Shown here: piece by piece, positions 47,945-61,300 of the stretch
Position numbering within the stretch: the stretch's first letter is position 1
Layout of the letters: every line of letters starts with the position of its first letter
Source: Phorcus lineatus
Lineage: Eukaryota; Mollusca; Gastropoda; Trochida; Trochidae
DNA length: 64,000 nt
Assembly: GCA_921293015.1 (NCBI GenBank)
Contig: OV121098.1
Span: forward strand, 13,491,016 to 13,555,015
Direction: 5' to 3'
Notes under the pieces: model-generated
What the model saw: the letters and a program-made list of their open reading frames with translations, nothing else
What the model was told of the DNA's origin: nothing
The model's database searches: none
Made by a program: the position numbers and the translations under genes

Positions 47945-50900
47945 CAGTGATAAACTGGGACGGGTGTGAAATAATCAAAGAAGGTCTGCATTTCCTGTGT
48001 TCAAAAGAGAAAAACAATTAGCACCCAAGAACTTAGTAGTTTCAGATTAAGCTGTTGGCCAAGTTTTTCAAGAGTCTGGACCCGAACGATTGAAGGCTGA
48101 TGTACACTTGAAACGAACATGACAGAAATCTCAATGTTGGTCAATTATTGATGGATATTTCTTCCTTAGTAGCCCATGCTATTGTTTGAGCCTTGTTAGG
48201 TTTTGGGATCAACTTTTGTAAAAGTTGCTCTCTGCATAGGCAGAGCAATGGGGGTTCTACCCCCTACCCCTTTAAATTTCCCATGATCCATCACTGCTCA
48301 GACATTAGATATATCCTTTATCCCTTGTTCTTTTTACTCATCTGTTTCATACTTCATCCTTTAATAAGCCAGTCAGTAACAGATTATTGTTATGACATGG
48401 GCTCTGTTTGATTTACTAGGCGCAATAGTAAATAATTGACCTCTTTATTGATAAACCAAGGAAATAAAAGGGGACAAATATTTACAATACTTGTGACAAC
48501 AGCATATCTGACAAATCTATTAGATAATTAACATGATGTGTTAGATAATACATTACATGACAGTCAAATTGAAATCCATCTTTTGAAATAATTAAGCAAG
48601 ATTGGTGTATTGAAACTACTGTGCGAGCTAATACATAAGAGCCTGTAGTCAGTTGCTGAATGGATAATCTGTTAAAAGGAGTAGTCCTTTCTGGATAATT
48701 TTTGAAAAGTAAAAATCAAGGGGACATTTCACTTTACACAAGTATGGTATTGGTAAAGTGATTACAACGTAACCCACTTGAAACATGTTATTGAGGGTAA
48801 AATTTTAATTATTTTAGATTTTGAAAAATTGATAAATGAGAGCGCAGACTAGGTTAAAAAAGTCATGCTACTCGTTGGCACTATGAACACTCCTAAGTTT
48901 CAGGATCCTGCGGAGGATTTGTAAGAATTACGCAGCAGATTTAAGTCAATTCTCTGTCCCATTTTACCAAATTCTGCATATAATTTCTGCAAATTAATTG
49001 GTAAAATACACTTTTCTTGCTCATATGAATGGCTTTCAAAGTTTAGAACTATCAGCATAACACCTCACCTCACCAGCTCACCTAAAATGTTTTTGAAAAG
49101 GGTCACGTCATGCTCTGTTTGATGTAAGAAGAATTCTTGTATGGGTATTAAATAATAATTTATTTATTACCGATTCTATTCAATCTAAAATGTATGGAAA
49201 TATTCTGAAAACGGCCTGATTTGCTTGCGACGGCCCGCTAAAGTGACGTAATGAACAATGGTTTTATGACGTCACAGACTACGAATTACAGTAACTCGCT
49301 GTTACAAACTTTGCTTGGCAAAAGTGATATGGGCACATGTGTTCATAATGAAAATATGTCACCACTTTTCATTAACCGTTGGGGTAATAAGGTGTTATGT
49401 AACCTTAATTGTCAAACTCTTCTAAACACATCTCAGTCAACTTGCCAAGTGCTATTTTGTAAACCACTTAGTCCATCCATGTTATGTTTGTCTGAGAAAA
49501 AGAAAACTGCTAATAAAAGAATGGAAAAGCTAACGAGCAAATGGCTATTGTTTTTTCAACCTGTATTTGAATATCAAAATGATATGCATGTAAAGTGTAT
49601 TAGAAACGCATAATAAGGAAAATATTAGAATTTTGATAACATAGAGAATGGCAGAAGAATTATTTTTGTTAACATTACATTATACAGGGTCAATCATGTT
49701 TTCATTTATGTTAAATATGTAATGTGTAAAAATTATTTTCAATTTCCTTATAATGTTGTCACTATTGTTTCATTTTCTAGAGTTTCCTTTGTAATTTTGA
49801 AATTGTCCGTCCAAATTTCTTTCTGTATGTACATACTTTTTAATATTTTACAGGCAATGCCAAAATATTTTATATTGATTTTAAACAAGTTTATAACAGA
49901 AGTTTATCCTCTAATTATGGAGTATACAACAAAGTATTTTTTTTATTTTTTTTATGTACTCTGCCAAATAATGATATTATGATTCACCATATGTATATAT
50001 GTGTTTATTTATTGAGTTCAGATATCACCCGTAAGGGCTTCCACTTATGTCAGATTATTTTCCCCAAAATATATCTTTGAAAATACTTATTTGAGTGAAA
50101 TTGAGACATATTTTGCAAATATTTTCACTTTTATCTAAACTATATGTTATGTTATTTCTCTATTAGATTGTGAATTCTTTTGTATATAAATTTGTAATTT
50201 ATTATCTTAATTAGCATTAAAGCATTTGCTGTCAAGGTAAAAAATATTGTTGCAGGATTAAACCTCGGGAAATTGTCCTAACTCTGTGATACTTTTTTAA
50301 ATAAAAACTCTTCCAATTTTTCTGGAGAGTTTTACTTTGTATTGAAGAATAAACATGTTATTTACATTTTTTATTTGTGTGTTCATATTCCTGTTATGAT
50401 TTTAAAGTTTTAAATTTCATTTCACAATCTAATAAGTATTTAAATTTTCATTAATTTTTTTTTTCATTCCCACTTTGTTGCAGTAAGATTATCTAGTAAG
50501 TTTCATCGTATCATGAACCATGCTGAAATATTTACAATATTTTTTAGTTTAAAATAATTATATCAAGTTGTTTATTTGACAAGATATGTTGGATGTTATA
50601 AATGGGAACATATTCTTTTGTATAAATAAAAGTGGGTAAGTAAAATATATTACTTATTCCTGTTAATTGTTCAAAAAAATATTTCTGCTAAATGAAGAAA
50701 ATATTTTCTTTCAAATAAAGGGTTCATAAAGCACACCAAATACATTTTGTGTTTTCTTTTCTAGAATACCCAATACAAAACTGTATAGAAAGTGTGAAAG
50801 AAAATATTCCTCATATTTTCTAAATTTAAACTATAAATTGCAAGGTATTTGATATTTCTCTGCATAAATCAAATCAATTTATTTCCCCAGCAGGCTTTGC

Positions 50901-51720
50901 GGGATGTATAAAGTTTTTGCCTTCATCAGTTATTTGAAAAAAATCCTTCTTGGCAATATCTCAAATATCTGTGAAACTTGGTATTTGCATGGATCTATTG
51001 CTATTTCAGTGGAAACAATATGAACTTGGTGCCTATGGGGGTGTAGGCATCTTTTCGGGCCTCTTCTTAAAGTCTATCATTATTTTATGTGATTTTGTAT
51101 TTGATAAAGCAAGTAATGGAGTGGTTCCACTACACCTCTCGTAGTATTATAGCGAAGAATCAGATAACTAACTTGTAGCTCACGAGACCTGATGGGTCAG
51201 ATTGGCTTACAGAGATTGGCCTCTTGTCTCGTGTCCACAGGGAGTGTGTCGTAAACTTTTCACATTTCACAACATCTCTACAACTGCTGTACCTCTAAAG
51301 CTGAAATGTTTTTGGGATATACCTTACGCCAAGACCAAATGTTCAAATGTTCTATTACACAAGCGAGCCGCATACTATCCAATGGGGTTGCAGGTAGAGC
51401 CACTCGACCTACCTTACACATAGAGATTGCTAATTTGAAACTTTGGGACTGTTGAGACTAAAGTTTGTAGATTTGAAATCAGGTATGTGCTAGTGTGTGG
51501 TTACTTTTAGGATAAGCGCTTGAATGCTGAAATCTTGGGTACCAGTAAACATTCTTTGACATGAAAATTACGATTGTGTTTTTAAACAATTTATTGCATG
51601 TTATAAACCTTTAATTATTTAAATGCAAGAATTCAACTTCAATCAATAAATATTGAAAGATTGATGAGCTACAGAGCCAATGGCTCTATTTTGTGTAAAG
51701 ACTTAAGACAGAGGGAGACA
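47945..51720. other. 3' flank of the 599-residue gene
   Basis: AT-rich. Contains AATAAA-like signals, the first at about 48465, so the 3' UTR could end there or later. At 48897-48990 a relic matches the inverted-repeat element at 61038. The 120-codon frame at 49251-49613 shows no domain and overlaps a dispersed repeat that is also seen near 57400. No gene is supported. Confidence 0.5.
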
Positions 51721-54156
51721 GAATTGTATGGAAGGGGATGTGTGCCAAAAATGAAATCCTGTAAACTCGTAATTCGCAAGTTGTAACATGTCGTTCTCAA
51801 CCATGCAATCCTCGAAAAGACAAGTCCAAGTATGCAAACCTAACATTTCATTCCTGTAAAACTCAACTTTCTGTTCTCAACTTTACAAAGTTCAAATGTA
51901 AATCTAGAAATGTTAAAGTCGAAACTCATTTTTGTATTTCAAAAACGAGGGATATACACAATTAGCAATGCTACAAATTACGTTTTACAATTGGTGAATG
52001 AAAAATGAAGAGTTGTAAAATCAGCCTTTGGAAACAGACTTTTGCATCTGGAGTTTTACATGATTTACATGGTTATGATTGCAATGTTCCGAAATACATC
52101 TGTACACGATTTCGCATTGACCATATTTGGAAGTTTAACGAAGACTGCCGATGAGTTCCGAAGATGATCGGTATTTGACAACAACGAGACCTCCCTGATC
52201 CAAGCTCCATGCAACGCTGTGCAAGCTTTCCGGATAGTGTTGAGTTGAGTCCACCGCAATGCGAGGAGCTTGGGCATGCGACCATCAACTTTTTTCAATT
52301 ACTCAGTAACTCGCGTACGGTGTTTTCGGACCCCTAAGGCAAATAGCAACAATTGTAATAGAACAAATATCATTTGCAATTAATTCTTATCTGACCAATA
52401 TCCCCAAAAATTGGGGGCTGAAATTAGGAATTTGCTATTATGTAAGAAAAACACCCGCTTATAAAGTCGTAGAGACCAAATACAGGCAGTTAATGTTCAC
52501 GTCACTCACAAAGTCATTAGTGCCTGTTGTCAGATGGCACATGAAACTAATGATATTCTATTTTTTCATACACACATTGAAACAAAATGGATAAAATTCA
52601 AGATATACACTACGTGAATCGATAATTAACTATCAATTACGATACAATAGTCGTGTTTTTGTTGCTGTGCCACTTGTCTTGATTTTTCTGATGCGAGAAA
52701 TATAAGTTGTACACCCCCAAGTCATACGTATGGAAATGTATAATCTTGTATTTCAAATAATTGTTAGAATTTTAACATCTTGATGATAACAAAGGTATTT
52801 TGATTTAAATTGTATCTGATATCTGAATTTGCAAGAGCGTTTCGACTTAAAAATGGGCAAAATAGCCTACATGTATGTATCGAACAATGACCCGATGTTC
52901 TCTGGCGGCCTGCCAGACCGGGCAAAAATTGATAGACCGTTCGCTTATATGACGACCCTATAATAACTGTTGATCGGGCGGAGAGTTAAAAATAACATGT
53001 CACATGATATGCCAGCCATTTGATTTTGACATGTTCTTCAATCAAATTTGTTCAAACTGTTTAAAAAACGACTGGTCTAGAACGTTCATAGCTTTAAAAC
53101 ATGACTTTAAACGGTATTAAATAAATGTTTCTTTTAACGGAATAATATTTATTGGTTAAACGACCGAATGAAAGACTAACAAAGAAAAAAATATTCTTTT
53201 CAATGATTTTTGAACTTTCCCCTTACTTTACGTTGCGTAGTTATTTTTCTAACTATTAATTTGAAAGAATTACATGCCCGTGTTTTAAGCGTAACGTGGG
53301 TGTACAATATAGATATATTTTTTCTACCGCTATTTGTCTTTGCGAGACAAGTATGCCGTTGTTTCATTATTCTAAATCCAGTCTCGTAATTTGGTGAGTT
53401 TTTTAAACCCAACCTTAATATCTAAAACGAGATTATTTTTTTTATAGTGAATCATCTCGATGCAGTAAGTTGGGCAGAGATTTAGTGTCCAGTAAAGTCT
53501 AACCAAGAATTAAAGTTCATAATCGTGTAACCGTTACGAAAACAGTAGAAAAAAATTATCTACATCAATAATTGACTAAGAACTTTGACAAAAGGTGATG
53601 GTCGCATGCCAAAGCTCCGCGCATTGTGGCGGACTCAACACTATCCGGAAAGCTTGAATAGCGTTGCATGGAGCTTGGATCAGGGAGGTCTCGTTGTTGT
53701 CAAATACCGATCATCTTCGGAAATCCTCGGTAGTCTTCGTTAAACTTCCAAATATGGTCAATGCGAAATCGTGTACAGATGTATTTCGGAACATTGCAAT
53801 CATAACCATGTAAATCATGTAAAACTCCAGATGCAAAAGTCTGTTTCCAAAGGCTGATTTTACAACTCTTCATTTTTCATTCACCAATTGTAAAACGTAA
53901 TTTGTAGCATTGCTAATTGTGTATATCCCTCGTTTTTGAAATACAAAAATGAGTTTCGACTTTAACATTTCTAGATTTACATTTGAACTTTGTAAAGTTG
54001 AGAACAGAAAGTTGAGTTTTACAGGAATGAAATGTTAGGTTTGCATACTTGGACTTGTCTTTTCGAGAACTGCATGGTTGAGAACAACATGTTACAACTT
54101 GCGAATTACGAGTTTACATGATTTCATTTTTGGCACACATCCCCTTCCATAGAATT
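51721..54156. repeat. Long inverted repeat, arms about 570 bp, spacer 1.3 kb
   Basis: The left arm 51721-52293 and right arm 53590-54156 are complementary with only scattered differences, for example 'ggaaggggatgtgtgcc' against 'ggcacacatccccttcc', and 'aacgagacctccctgatcc' against 'ggatcagggaggtctcgtt'. The spacer (52294-53589) holds no recognised gene. It could be a DNA transposon with very long terminal repeats and a lost core, or a local inverted duplication. It lies between two genes transcribed toward it. Confidence 0.9.
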
Positions 54157-55178
54157 GTCCATACAACTCCTACAGCATTGTTTATTATAATAAATTAAAC
54201 AAGTCAAATAACATCTTCCCATTTTTATCCTAGAATAATAAACACAACTCAACGATGGTGATCACAGATTTATTTTATATAAAACTGTTAAATAAATATC
54301 AACATAACGGTAAAAATTAGTTGCATTCTGAATACAGCATTATCACAGACGACAACAAATTGGACGGAAACATATAGTACGTTATCAATTCCAAAACTTT
54401 ACTTCACTGAAGGGTTTATAATCATAAGAGCATAAGAAAAAATCCATTTGTATGCAAATCTTAAAATATAAGTTTATTAACAAAGGAGATTGAAGGTGTT
54501 TTTGACAGGAAGTTAAAATGATTACAACTTGTAAATGTAGCACTCATATAAACATATCCTAATAACTTGTATTATATTCTTACTTCTTAATTGAATGCAT
54601 TTCATAACTTTATCAATAATAATAATGATGACTGAGAGTTGAAAACAACAAATCAATACAAAATTTTAATACAGAATACTGTCTATCAGTCCAATTTATT
54701 TCAGCTTGTATGTAACGTTCTGAGTGTGTCCTTATTGCAAGACTGTTGTAGATCATTCAATCATTGAAACTTTTGATAATGGTAGAGAATGCTTCTGTAT
54801 CAACAATTTCTGTTGAAATTCAACAACCAAGTATCACATCAACAGGCAAGTAATTTAAAATACATAGGGCAGCAAAAAGGGATTGACGCTTTTAAAATGT
54901 TGGATCATATTATCTTAAAATAGCCATATATTATTATTTCAATGGGGTCAAAACAAAACAATGCTGCTTACTTTCTTGATATGTGTCAATATAGATTTTA
55001 TATTGAAATTGAAATTTAGCTTGTATATCTAAATCGCTCAATCTTGCAGTCATCTTAAAACGCTGACTTTGCATTCTTTGAATGAAGCATTGCTGTTGTT
55101 TTTATATGTTCTGAGGTGCGCAGTATGTAACTGGTGTAATTTTTGCTATTGTGTCAATGTCAGAAGTTCATAAAGCCA
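54157..55178. other. 3' flank of CFAP44
   Basis: AT-rich; probably holds the CFAP44 3' UTR (minus strand). A possible minus-strand AATAAA lies at 54695-54700. Nothing else is recognised. Confidence 0.45.
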
Positions 55179-55379
55179 TCAGTGGTTCATATTGTGCATG
55201 GTGTTTGGACTTCCGGGGAGGGGGGGCTGAGCAGGGGGGAGGATATGTCCCCCCTTCCTAGACAGGAGCATAATCTCCTCCTTGAGAGCGTCAATCTCCT
55301 GGGCCTGCAGCTGTACCAGCTGAATCAGTCGCTGCTTCTCGTTTAGGTCTGCTTTCCGCTGGCCCGTGTACTCCTCGCC
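55179..55379 (-). CDS. CFAP44: CFAP44 last exon and stop
   Basis: Acceptor CTATTGCAG. GEEYTGQRKADLNEKQRLIQ, LVQLQAQEIDALKEEIMLLS, RKGGHILPPAQPPLPG, then a short tail ending MNH and TGA at 55181-55179. The RKGG.ILPP end is characteristic of the family. Confidence 0.94.
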   Translation of the reverse strand, partial: GEEYTGQRKADLNEKQRLIQLVQLQAQEIDALKEEIMLLSRKGGHILPPAQPPLPGSPNTMHNMNH

Positions 55380-58300
55380 CTGCAATAGAGGGAATGTATC
55401 TCATCATAAGGGAGATATTTTGTTTTAAAACGTGGTTTCACTGAAGATATCCCTTGTGTGAGATCAAGTGTTATTTCCTGAGAGATACTGTTTTGGCGGG
55501 AGAATTTGCACATTGTCAAGTAATGGACATGAAAATGGTTTTATTTCATCAAGTTATGACATCACAATACTATGAACATGATGACATCACAATACTATGA
55601 ACATGATGACATCACAATACTATGAACATGATGACATCACACTTCCATGATGTTATTGACATGATACGTTGGAATTCTATGGCATCACTGCACTTAAGTC
55701 AAAAGACAGTGCTGTTTCAGAGATGGAAATTTTTCATTTAAATGTAATGAAGAATGATTTTGGATGATAAATAGAATCTCTCCCTCGTGTTCTCTGATAT
55801 AAAATACATCAACACTCAATGTGATAACTTTTATCAACCTTTGTTTACATATTTAGGATCAGAAGCCACTCAGGTGAGATTTTCTATATTTAAGTGATTC
55901 AACTTGTAGCAGAGAGGCTTCTGCTTAAAGGAAAATTTATTTCACTCTTTACTAAACAGAAGACAACTGAACCTAGGGTTGGTAACTCAATACAGGGGAG
56001 ATAACTCATATTAGTGCCTGGATGTAAAAAAGAGTGGGCTGATTGTGACTTCTATACGCATTTGACTTATATAGAACGAGTCGTGTGTCCTAGCTTGTAG
56101 ATTTGATGTAACTACATTATTTCACTTTTATCCCTCAGTAATGTACTCCCCAAACTGCAAAACTTAGTCCCATAAAGGTAATTTAAAAATAAATATTTTG
56201 TCCTAGAGAATTGCTGGATTAAAGGAACATTGAATAAGTGAAAATGCACAGAACGTACAAGATTCTTCTGACGAGAGTTGAGAGACGTCTCCAAATCCTT
56301 CTTCTCCACCATCAACATGTTGAGCTGCTCCAGACGGTTTGTGTTGTCTCGGATCAGGAATGTGATCCTGTTACGCTTTTCAGCTATTTTTTTCTGAAAA
56401 AAGATTATGAATATCATACAATGTCATAACTCTCAACTGGCAAATAAATAAAGTCTAGCTGTGGCAGATTACTACTGAAAGGTGGGAGTGTTGTCCCCTC
56501 TCCCATTTCAGCTTGATTTTCAAGAGAACAATTATCTAATCTACAAATAATTTTCATCTCCAATCTAGACCTGCTCCTCAGTTTAGGGCTAGAGTTTGGT
56601 TGGTTTTAACATATCAAATTGAAAAACAAAATTCAAATTGGCACATGTGAAAACAATACCAGGCCATCTCCTAACAATACCAGGCCTTCTCCTAACAATA
56701 CCAAGCCATTTCCTAACATTACCAGGCCTTTTCCTAACAAAACCAGGCCTTCTAACAATACCAGGCCTTCTCCTAACAATTAGTAGGCCTTTTCCTAACA
56801 ATACCAGGCCTTCTCCTAACAATTAGTAGGCCTTTTCCTAACAATACCAGGCCTTCTCCTAACAATTAGTAGGCCTTTTCCTAACAATACCAGGCCTTCT
56901 CCTAACAGTACCAGGCCTTCTCCTAACAGTACCAGGCCTTCTCCTAACAATACCAGGCCTTCTCCTAACAATTAATAGGCCCTCTCCTAAGACTAGGGTT
57001 AACCGTAGATAGAAGTATGGTCTCAAATCATTATCTACTCACATCCAATTCTGAAAGTTCTTCAGCACACTGTATCTCAGTGATGCGACATTTTTCCTTC
57101 AGTTCCTCGATGTTCCTGTTGACCGTCACAGTCTCAAGCTTCTCCAGGTCGACGATTCTACCAAACTTGCTGACCATCATCTCATTACATGTCTCCTCCA
57201 TCTCCTCGATCTTCTTCTCGAACACCTTCCGGTCCTTGATCAGCTGTACGTGGGTGCGCCGCGAGTCTCTGGAAGGGAGATGATCAGATACAGTGTTTCA
57301 TTGCTTTAGAAAAGCTAGAAATGGGCTCGTTTTTCTTCCAATGCTCGCAACAGGATGGTGTCTTGATGTCACAAATGCGGGAATCTAATGGTTGCTAAGC
57401 AAAAGTGTCAATTGCATATGTGCTCATATGAAAAATATGTCACTCAAGTGTCAGATATTTTAAATTTCAGAAAAACAAAGTGGCAATGAAAACCACTGAC
57501 ATCATGTCTTAGTTCTGGAGGAACTGTATCAATGCCTCCTGACTCTAAAATGGTCAAAATAGAAGTGTTCGAGTTGGCAAATTAAAGTTTTCTACTTAAC
57601 TCTTTGTTCTCATTTACTTCAGACAGTCTCACCTATTTCATATTTGTCTCTTCTAGATTGACTAACGCTTTCTAACCCATGAGTTCATAACATGATCAAA
57701 ATTTCCAAACCAAATAAAATGACAACTTTGAATTTCACTCACTTCATGTGTCTCTTCTGCATGAACTTCTCGTTCTCAAGCTCCTTGATTCGCTGCTGGA
57801 GTCGGACGACCCCGTTGGACTCGAACACGAGGGTCTGACTGAGGTCCTGGGGCAGCATATTGTTGATCATGTACTGGATCTGGTTTAGCTTGAGGGTCAC
57901 CACGACATCCAGCTCGTTCAGCTTCTGTTGTTTCTCAAGCTGTAAAACACCAAGAGAGGAGTTAAAAAACTGGAGGTGAGGTGAGTTGGTGTTAAACGCC
58001 GCTTTCAAGATTATTTTACTCATATCGCGGCTGCAAATATTATTGCAGGGAAAAAGCCTGCAACACCATTGTGGCTATGCATAGCGGTGAAACCTGAGAG
58101 CATCGGCTGGAACTAGCGAACCATGGGTGGTACTGTGCTGAAATTCAGTGCAGCATTTCACCCAAACCTGACTCTTGCCGAGCCTCTGTCGGGATTCGAA
58201 CCACGGATCTCTTGATCCGAAGCCGAACGAGCTAACCATAAAAAACTGGAGTCGGAATTACTACAAATATCATGATTATGAGAATAATAATGATGATATA

Positions 58301-61300
58301 ATAATGGATAAACTTAGAGTAATCAATGACGTTGACCTTTCAACCTTTAATCCTTAAAGTACATGACACAAATTTTTTTTATGAACCTGATATCAGGCCG
58401 GATGAGATGAAAGGGTAGATGTGCAATTTTATCAATGTAAACTGTTTAGATCAGTTCATTGAAACTTGCTGTTCAGAATGCCCATCCAGTGTAAGCCTTA
58501 TCTACCGTTCAAGTTAGTTTTTGATGATAACAGGTGCTGTACCTGGAATGCTTCGAGATCGTTCTGTGCGTTCTTGAGAGAGCCGTCGATGACCTTTGCC
58601 TTCTTGCTGAGACCCTCAACTTCTTTCTTCATGGCGTCCAGCGTCTTCTTCTCCTCCGTCAGACCCTCCTCAATGTCCAAACGCTTCTCTCGCAGCTGAC
58701 ACGTGTTGTCGTACAGCGTCTGTATTCAAATAGAAAACTTTCTTTATATCCTTACTTGATTTATCAAATTCAAAATATAGCTCTGTGATGATGTGGCTAA
58801 AAAAGTTTCTCCTTGTCAAGTACAATAGTTGTACCTTTTCATCATCTCGAAGATTAGATACGTCGTCATGCAAATTCTTGATTAAAATTGAAAAACAGAA
58901 AGGTTCCAAACATAAAAACTACTTCCCTTAAAGGAAAAGATTATCATTTGGAACCTGAGATGTGTCATCGTGCAGATTCTTAACTTGAAATGAAAAAAGG
59001 AAATTTGGAAAAAGAGAAAGGTTCCAAACATAAAAAAACTTGTTCCCTTAAAGGACTAGATTATTATCTCAAAGCTTAGCTGTGTTATCGCTCAAATTCT
59101 TGATTAAAATTGAAAAAGGAAATTTGGAAAAACAGAAAGGTCCCAAACATAAAAACTACTTCCCTTAAAGGAATAGTTTATTATCCCGAATCTTAGATAT
59201 GTCATTGCACAAATTCTTGATTAAAATTGAAAAAGGAAATTTGGAAAAAAACAGAAAGGTCCCAACATAAAAACTGGTTCCCTCAAAGGACCAGGTATTT
59301 TGTGCAGCCCACCTGGTCGCAGCCCTGGGGACACACGTCCAGGTCATATCCCCCCGCCTCGTCGTCCGACTCCTCATCGCTCTCCTCCCAGTCACTCTCG
59401 TCGTCAGAGTCCTCGTCCGAATCATCGTCAGAACCTGAAGACACCATCAGTGATTCAATCTGCATATACAGCTATACAAATAGTAACTTCTAGACCTGTG
59501 TATCATGGCCTTAGTGGCGAGACGATATATCCCGTTTCCAATTCAATTGGGCGAGACAGTATATCATGGAAGTATTGCCAAGGAACCTTATATCACAATA
59601 CAGTCTTTGCGATACAATACGTATCACGAAATCCCAGAAAAATAATTTATTTTCTGTTTTTCTAATCACTATTATCTATGAAATAGAATAAAATCTTTTT
59701 TAGCTAAGTTGTTATTAAATTTGTTTGAAAGAAATCATGTTAACAGTATTGGGATATATTGTCTCTTTTAGTGATACATCGATGTATCGTGGACCCTCAC
59801 GATATAAATATCCTGATATATTGTCTGAACATGTTTTGTATTGATGCACTTGTATCGCGTAGTAGACAATACCAACAAACATACTATCGATGAATCGTTA
59901 CACTACTAGTAACTTCACAGTGGTGAGTGAGAGCGTGAGTTATTGTTTAGTGTCTATATTTTGACTATTTGCGGTGTACAGCTTTATTTAACTTTCTTTA
60001 AGAAAGTCAAAGCTGTTCTCTCCACAAACATTTCTAGCATTTCATAACCAATCAGACATACACTGCAAATGATAGAAATAAGAGCCTGCATGCAGACTTC
60101 TGGGTAACTATTAACAGCAAGCCATTGATAGCGAAAATCTGTTAATCTCGGTAATTTGAATTACATCTAATACATCAAGGAAATGGAACTGAATTGCTTT
60201 GTAACGTTTGCCTCTGATTGCCAGTCAACAGCCAGCAAATGAAATCACACAAATGAACAATTTTTATAGTGCCTTTGTGAGAGGCGAGATGAGGGTCTTC
60301 GTGCCATTCGTCAGAAGCAATACGAGACAAATCCTGAGAAAGGCAATCAGGAATTATAGACGGTTCAAGGATTAAGAGGCAGGATGTTCAAAGTCTTGTT
60401 CCAGAAATCTCCTACCTTCCCCTTCGGTTGTCTTCTTCTTGGTGCGTTTGATCTTCTTCTTGAAGACCTTGGTGAGGTAGTCTGCAAACTTGTTATTGTC
60501 TCCAAGGGAGGCGACAAAGTTGGCGTTGAGAGTTCGGTCTTTCTCCTGCAGCTTCTCAATGTCCTTCTTCTTGGCTTCCATCTTGCCCTGCACCTCCAGG
60601 ATCTGCAAGAGGACAACATTAAAAGTCAGTGGAAGGATTATTTCTCAGTCAAGGATCAATCTCATTAAAATATTGCCCATAGATAATGACCAATGGCATC
60701 ACCCCACCTTGTTCTGCATGTCCAGTTTCTCCTGCTGTTTGCTGGTCACCTTGGCCGCCAGGACATCCTCCCTCTTCTCAAACTCCTTCAAAAGCACCAA
60801 CTCCTCAAACAGCGTCACTTGTCTGCAGATAGAATCAGGAGAGGTCATACTGGGCGTTATCTTTTATCTGGGTCCTTATTGGCTATTATTACCTACGAGG
60901 GCAATCATATCGGGGTCATATTTTTTATACGATGCCCTAAGGCAAAATATCACTTTTTCATTGTGACGTCAAACAATACTTTGACATCAAAGTTTGACTG
61001 TGACGTTGTGTTCCAAATGAGCCTATGCCTATCAGTACCTCCTGGATTCTGCAATTCCGCGGTTGCAGAAAAATAGGTAATAGGCTTCAATATCACCCAA
61101 GTTAAGAAATGTTTATAAAATGAAGTATTTTATCATTTTAGGCTTCTTTTTTAATGTTTAAGGTTGCAGAATCTTATGCAGAATTTGGTAAAATTGGGTG
61201 CAGAATTGGCTTAAATCTGCCACAGAATTCTTAATATTCCTCCTCAGAATCCAGGAGGGAGTGGCCTATGCTTGCATGTTGCTTTTGATTTGTGTCGATA

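Noticed and set aside
49251..49613. 120-codon frame in the 3' flank
   Set aside because: Part of its sequence recurs in diverged form near 57400, so it overlaps a dispersed repeat; no domain.
59480..59910. hAT-like element suggested by 'cgatacaatacgtatcac' and 'atcgatgaatcgttacacta'
   Set aside because: Only the right end looks like a hAT-type terminus. No matching left end or 8-bp duplication was found.
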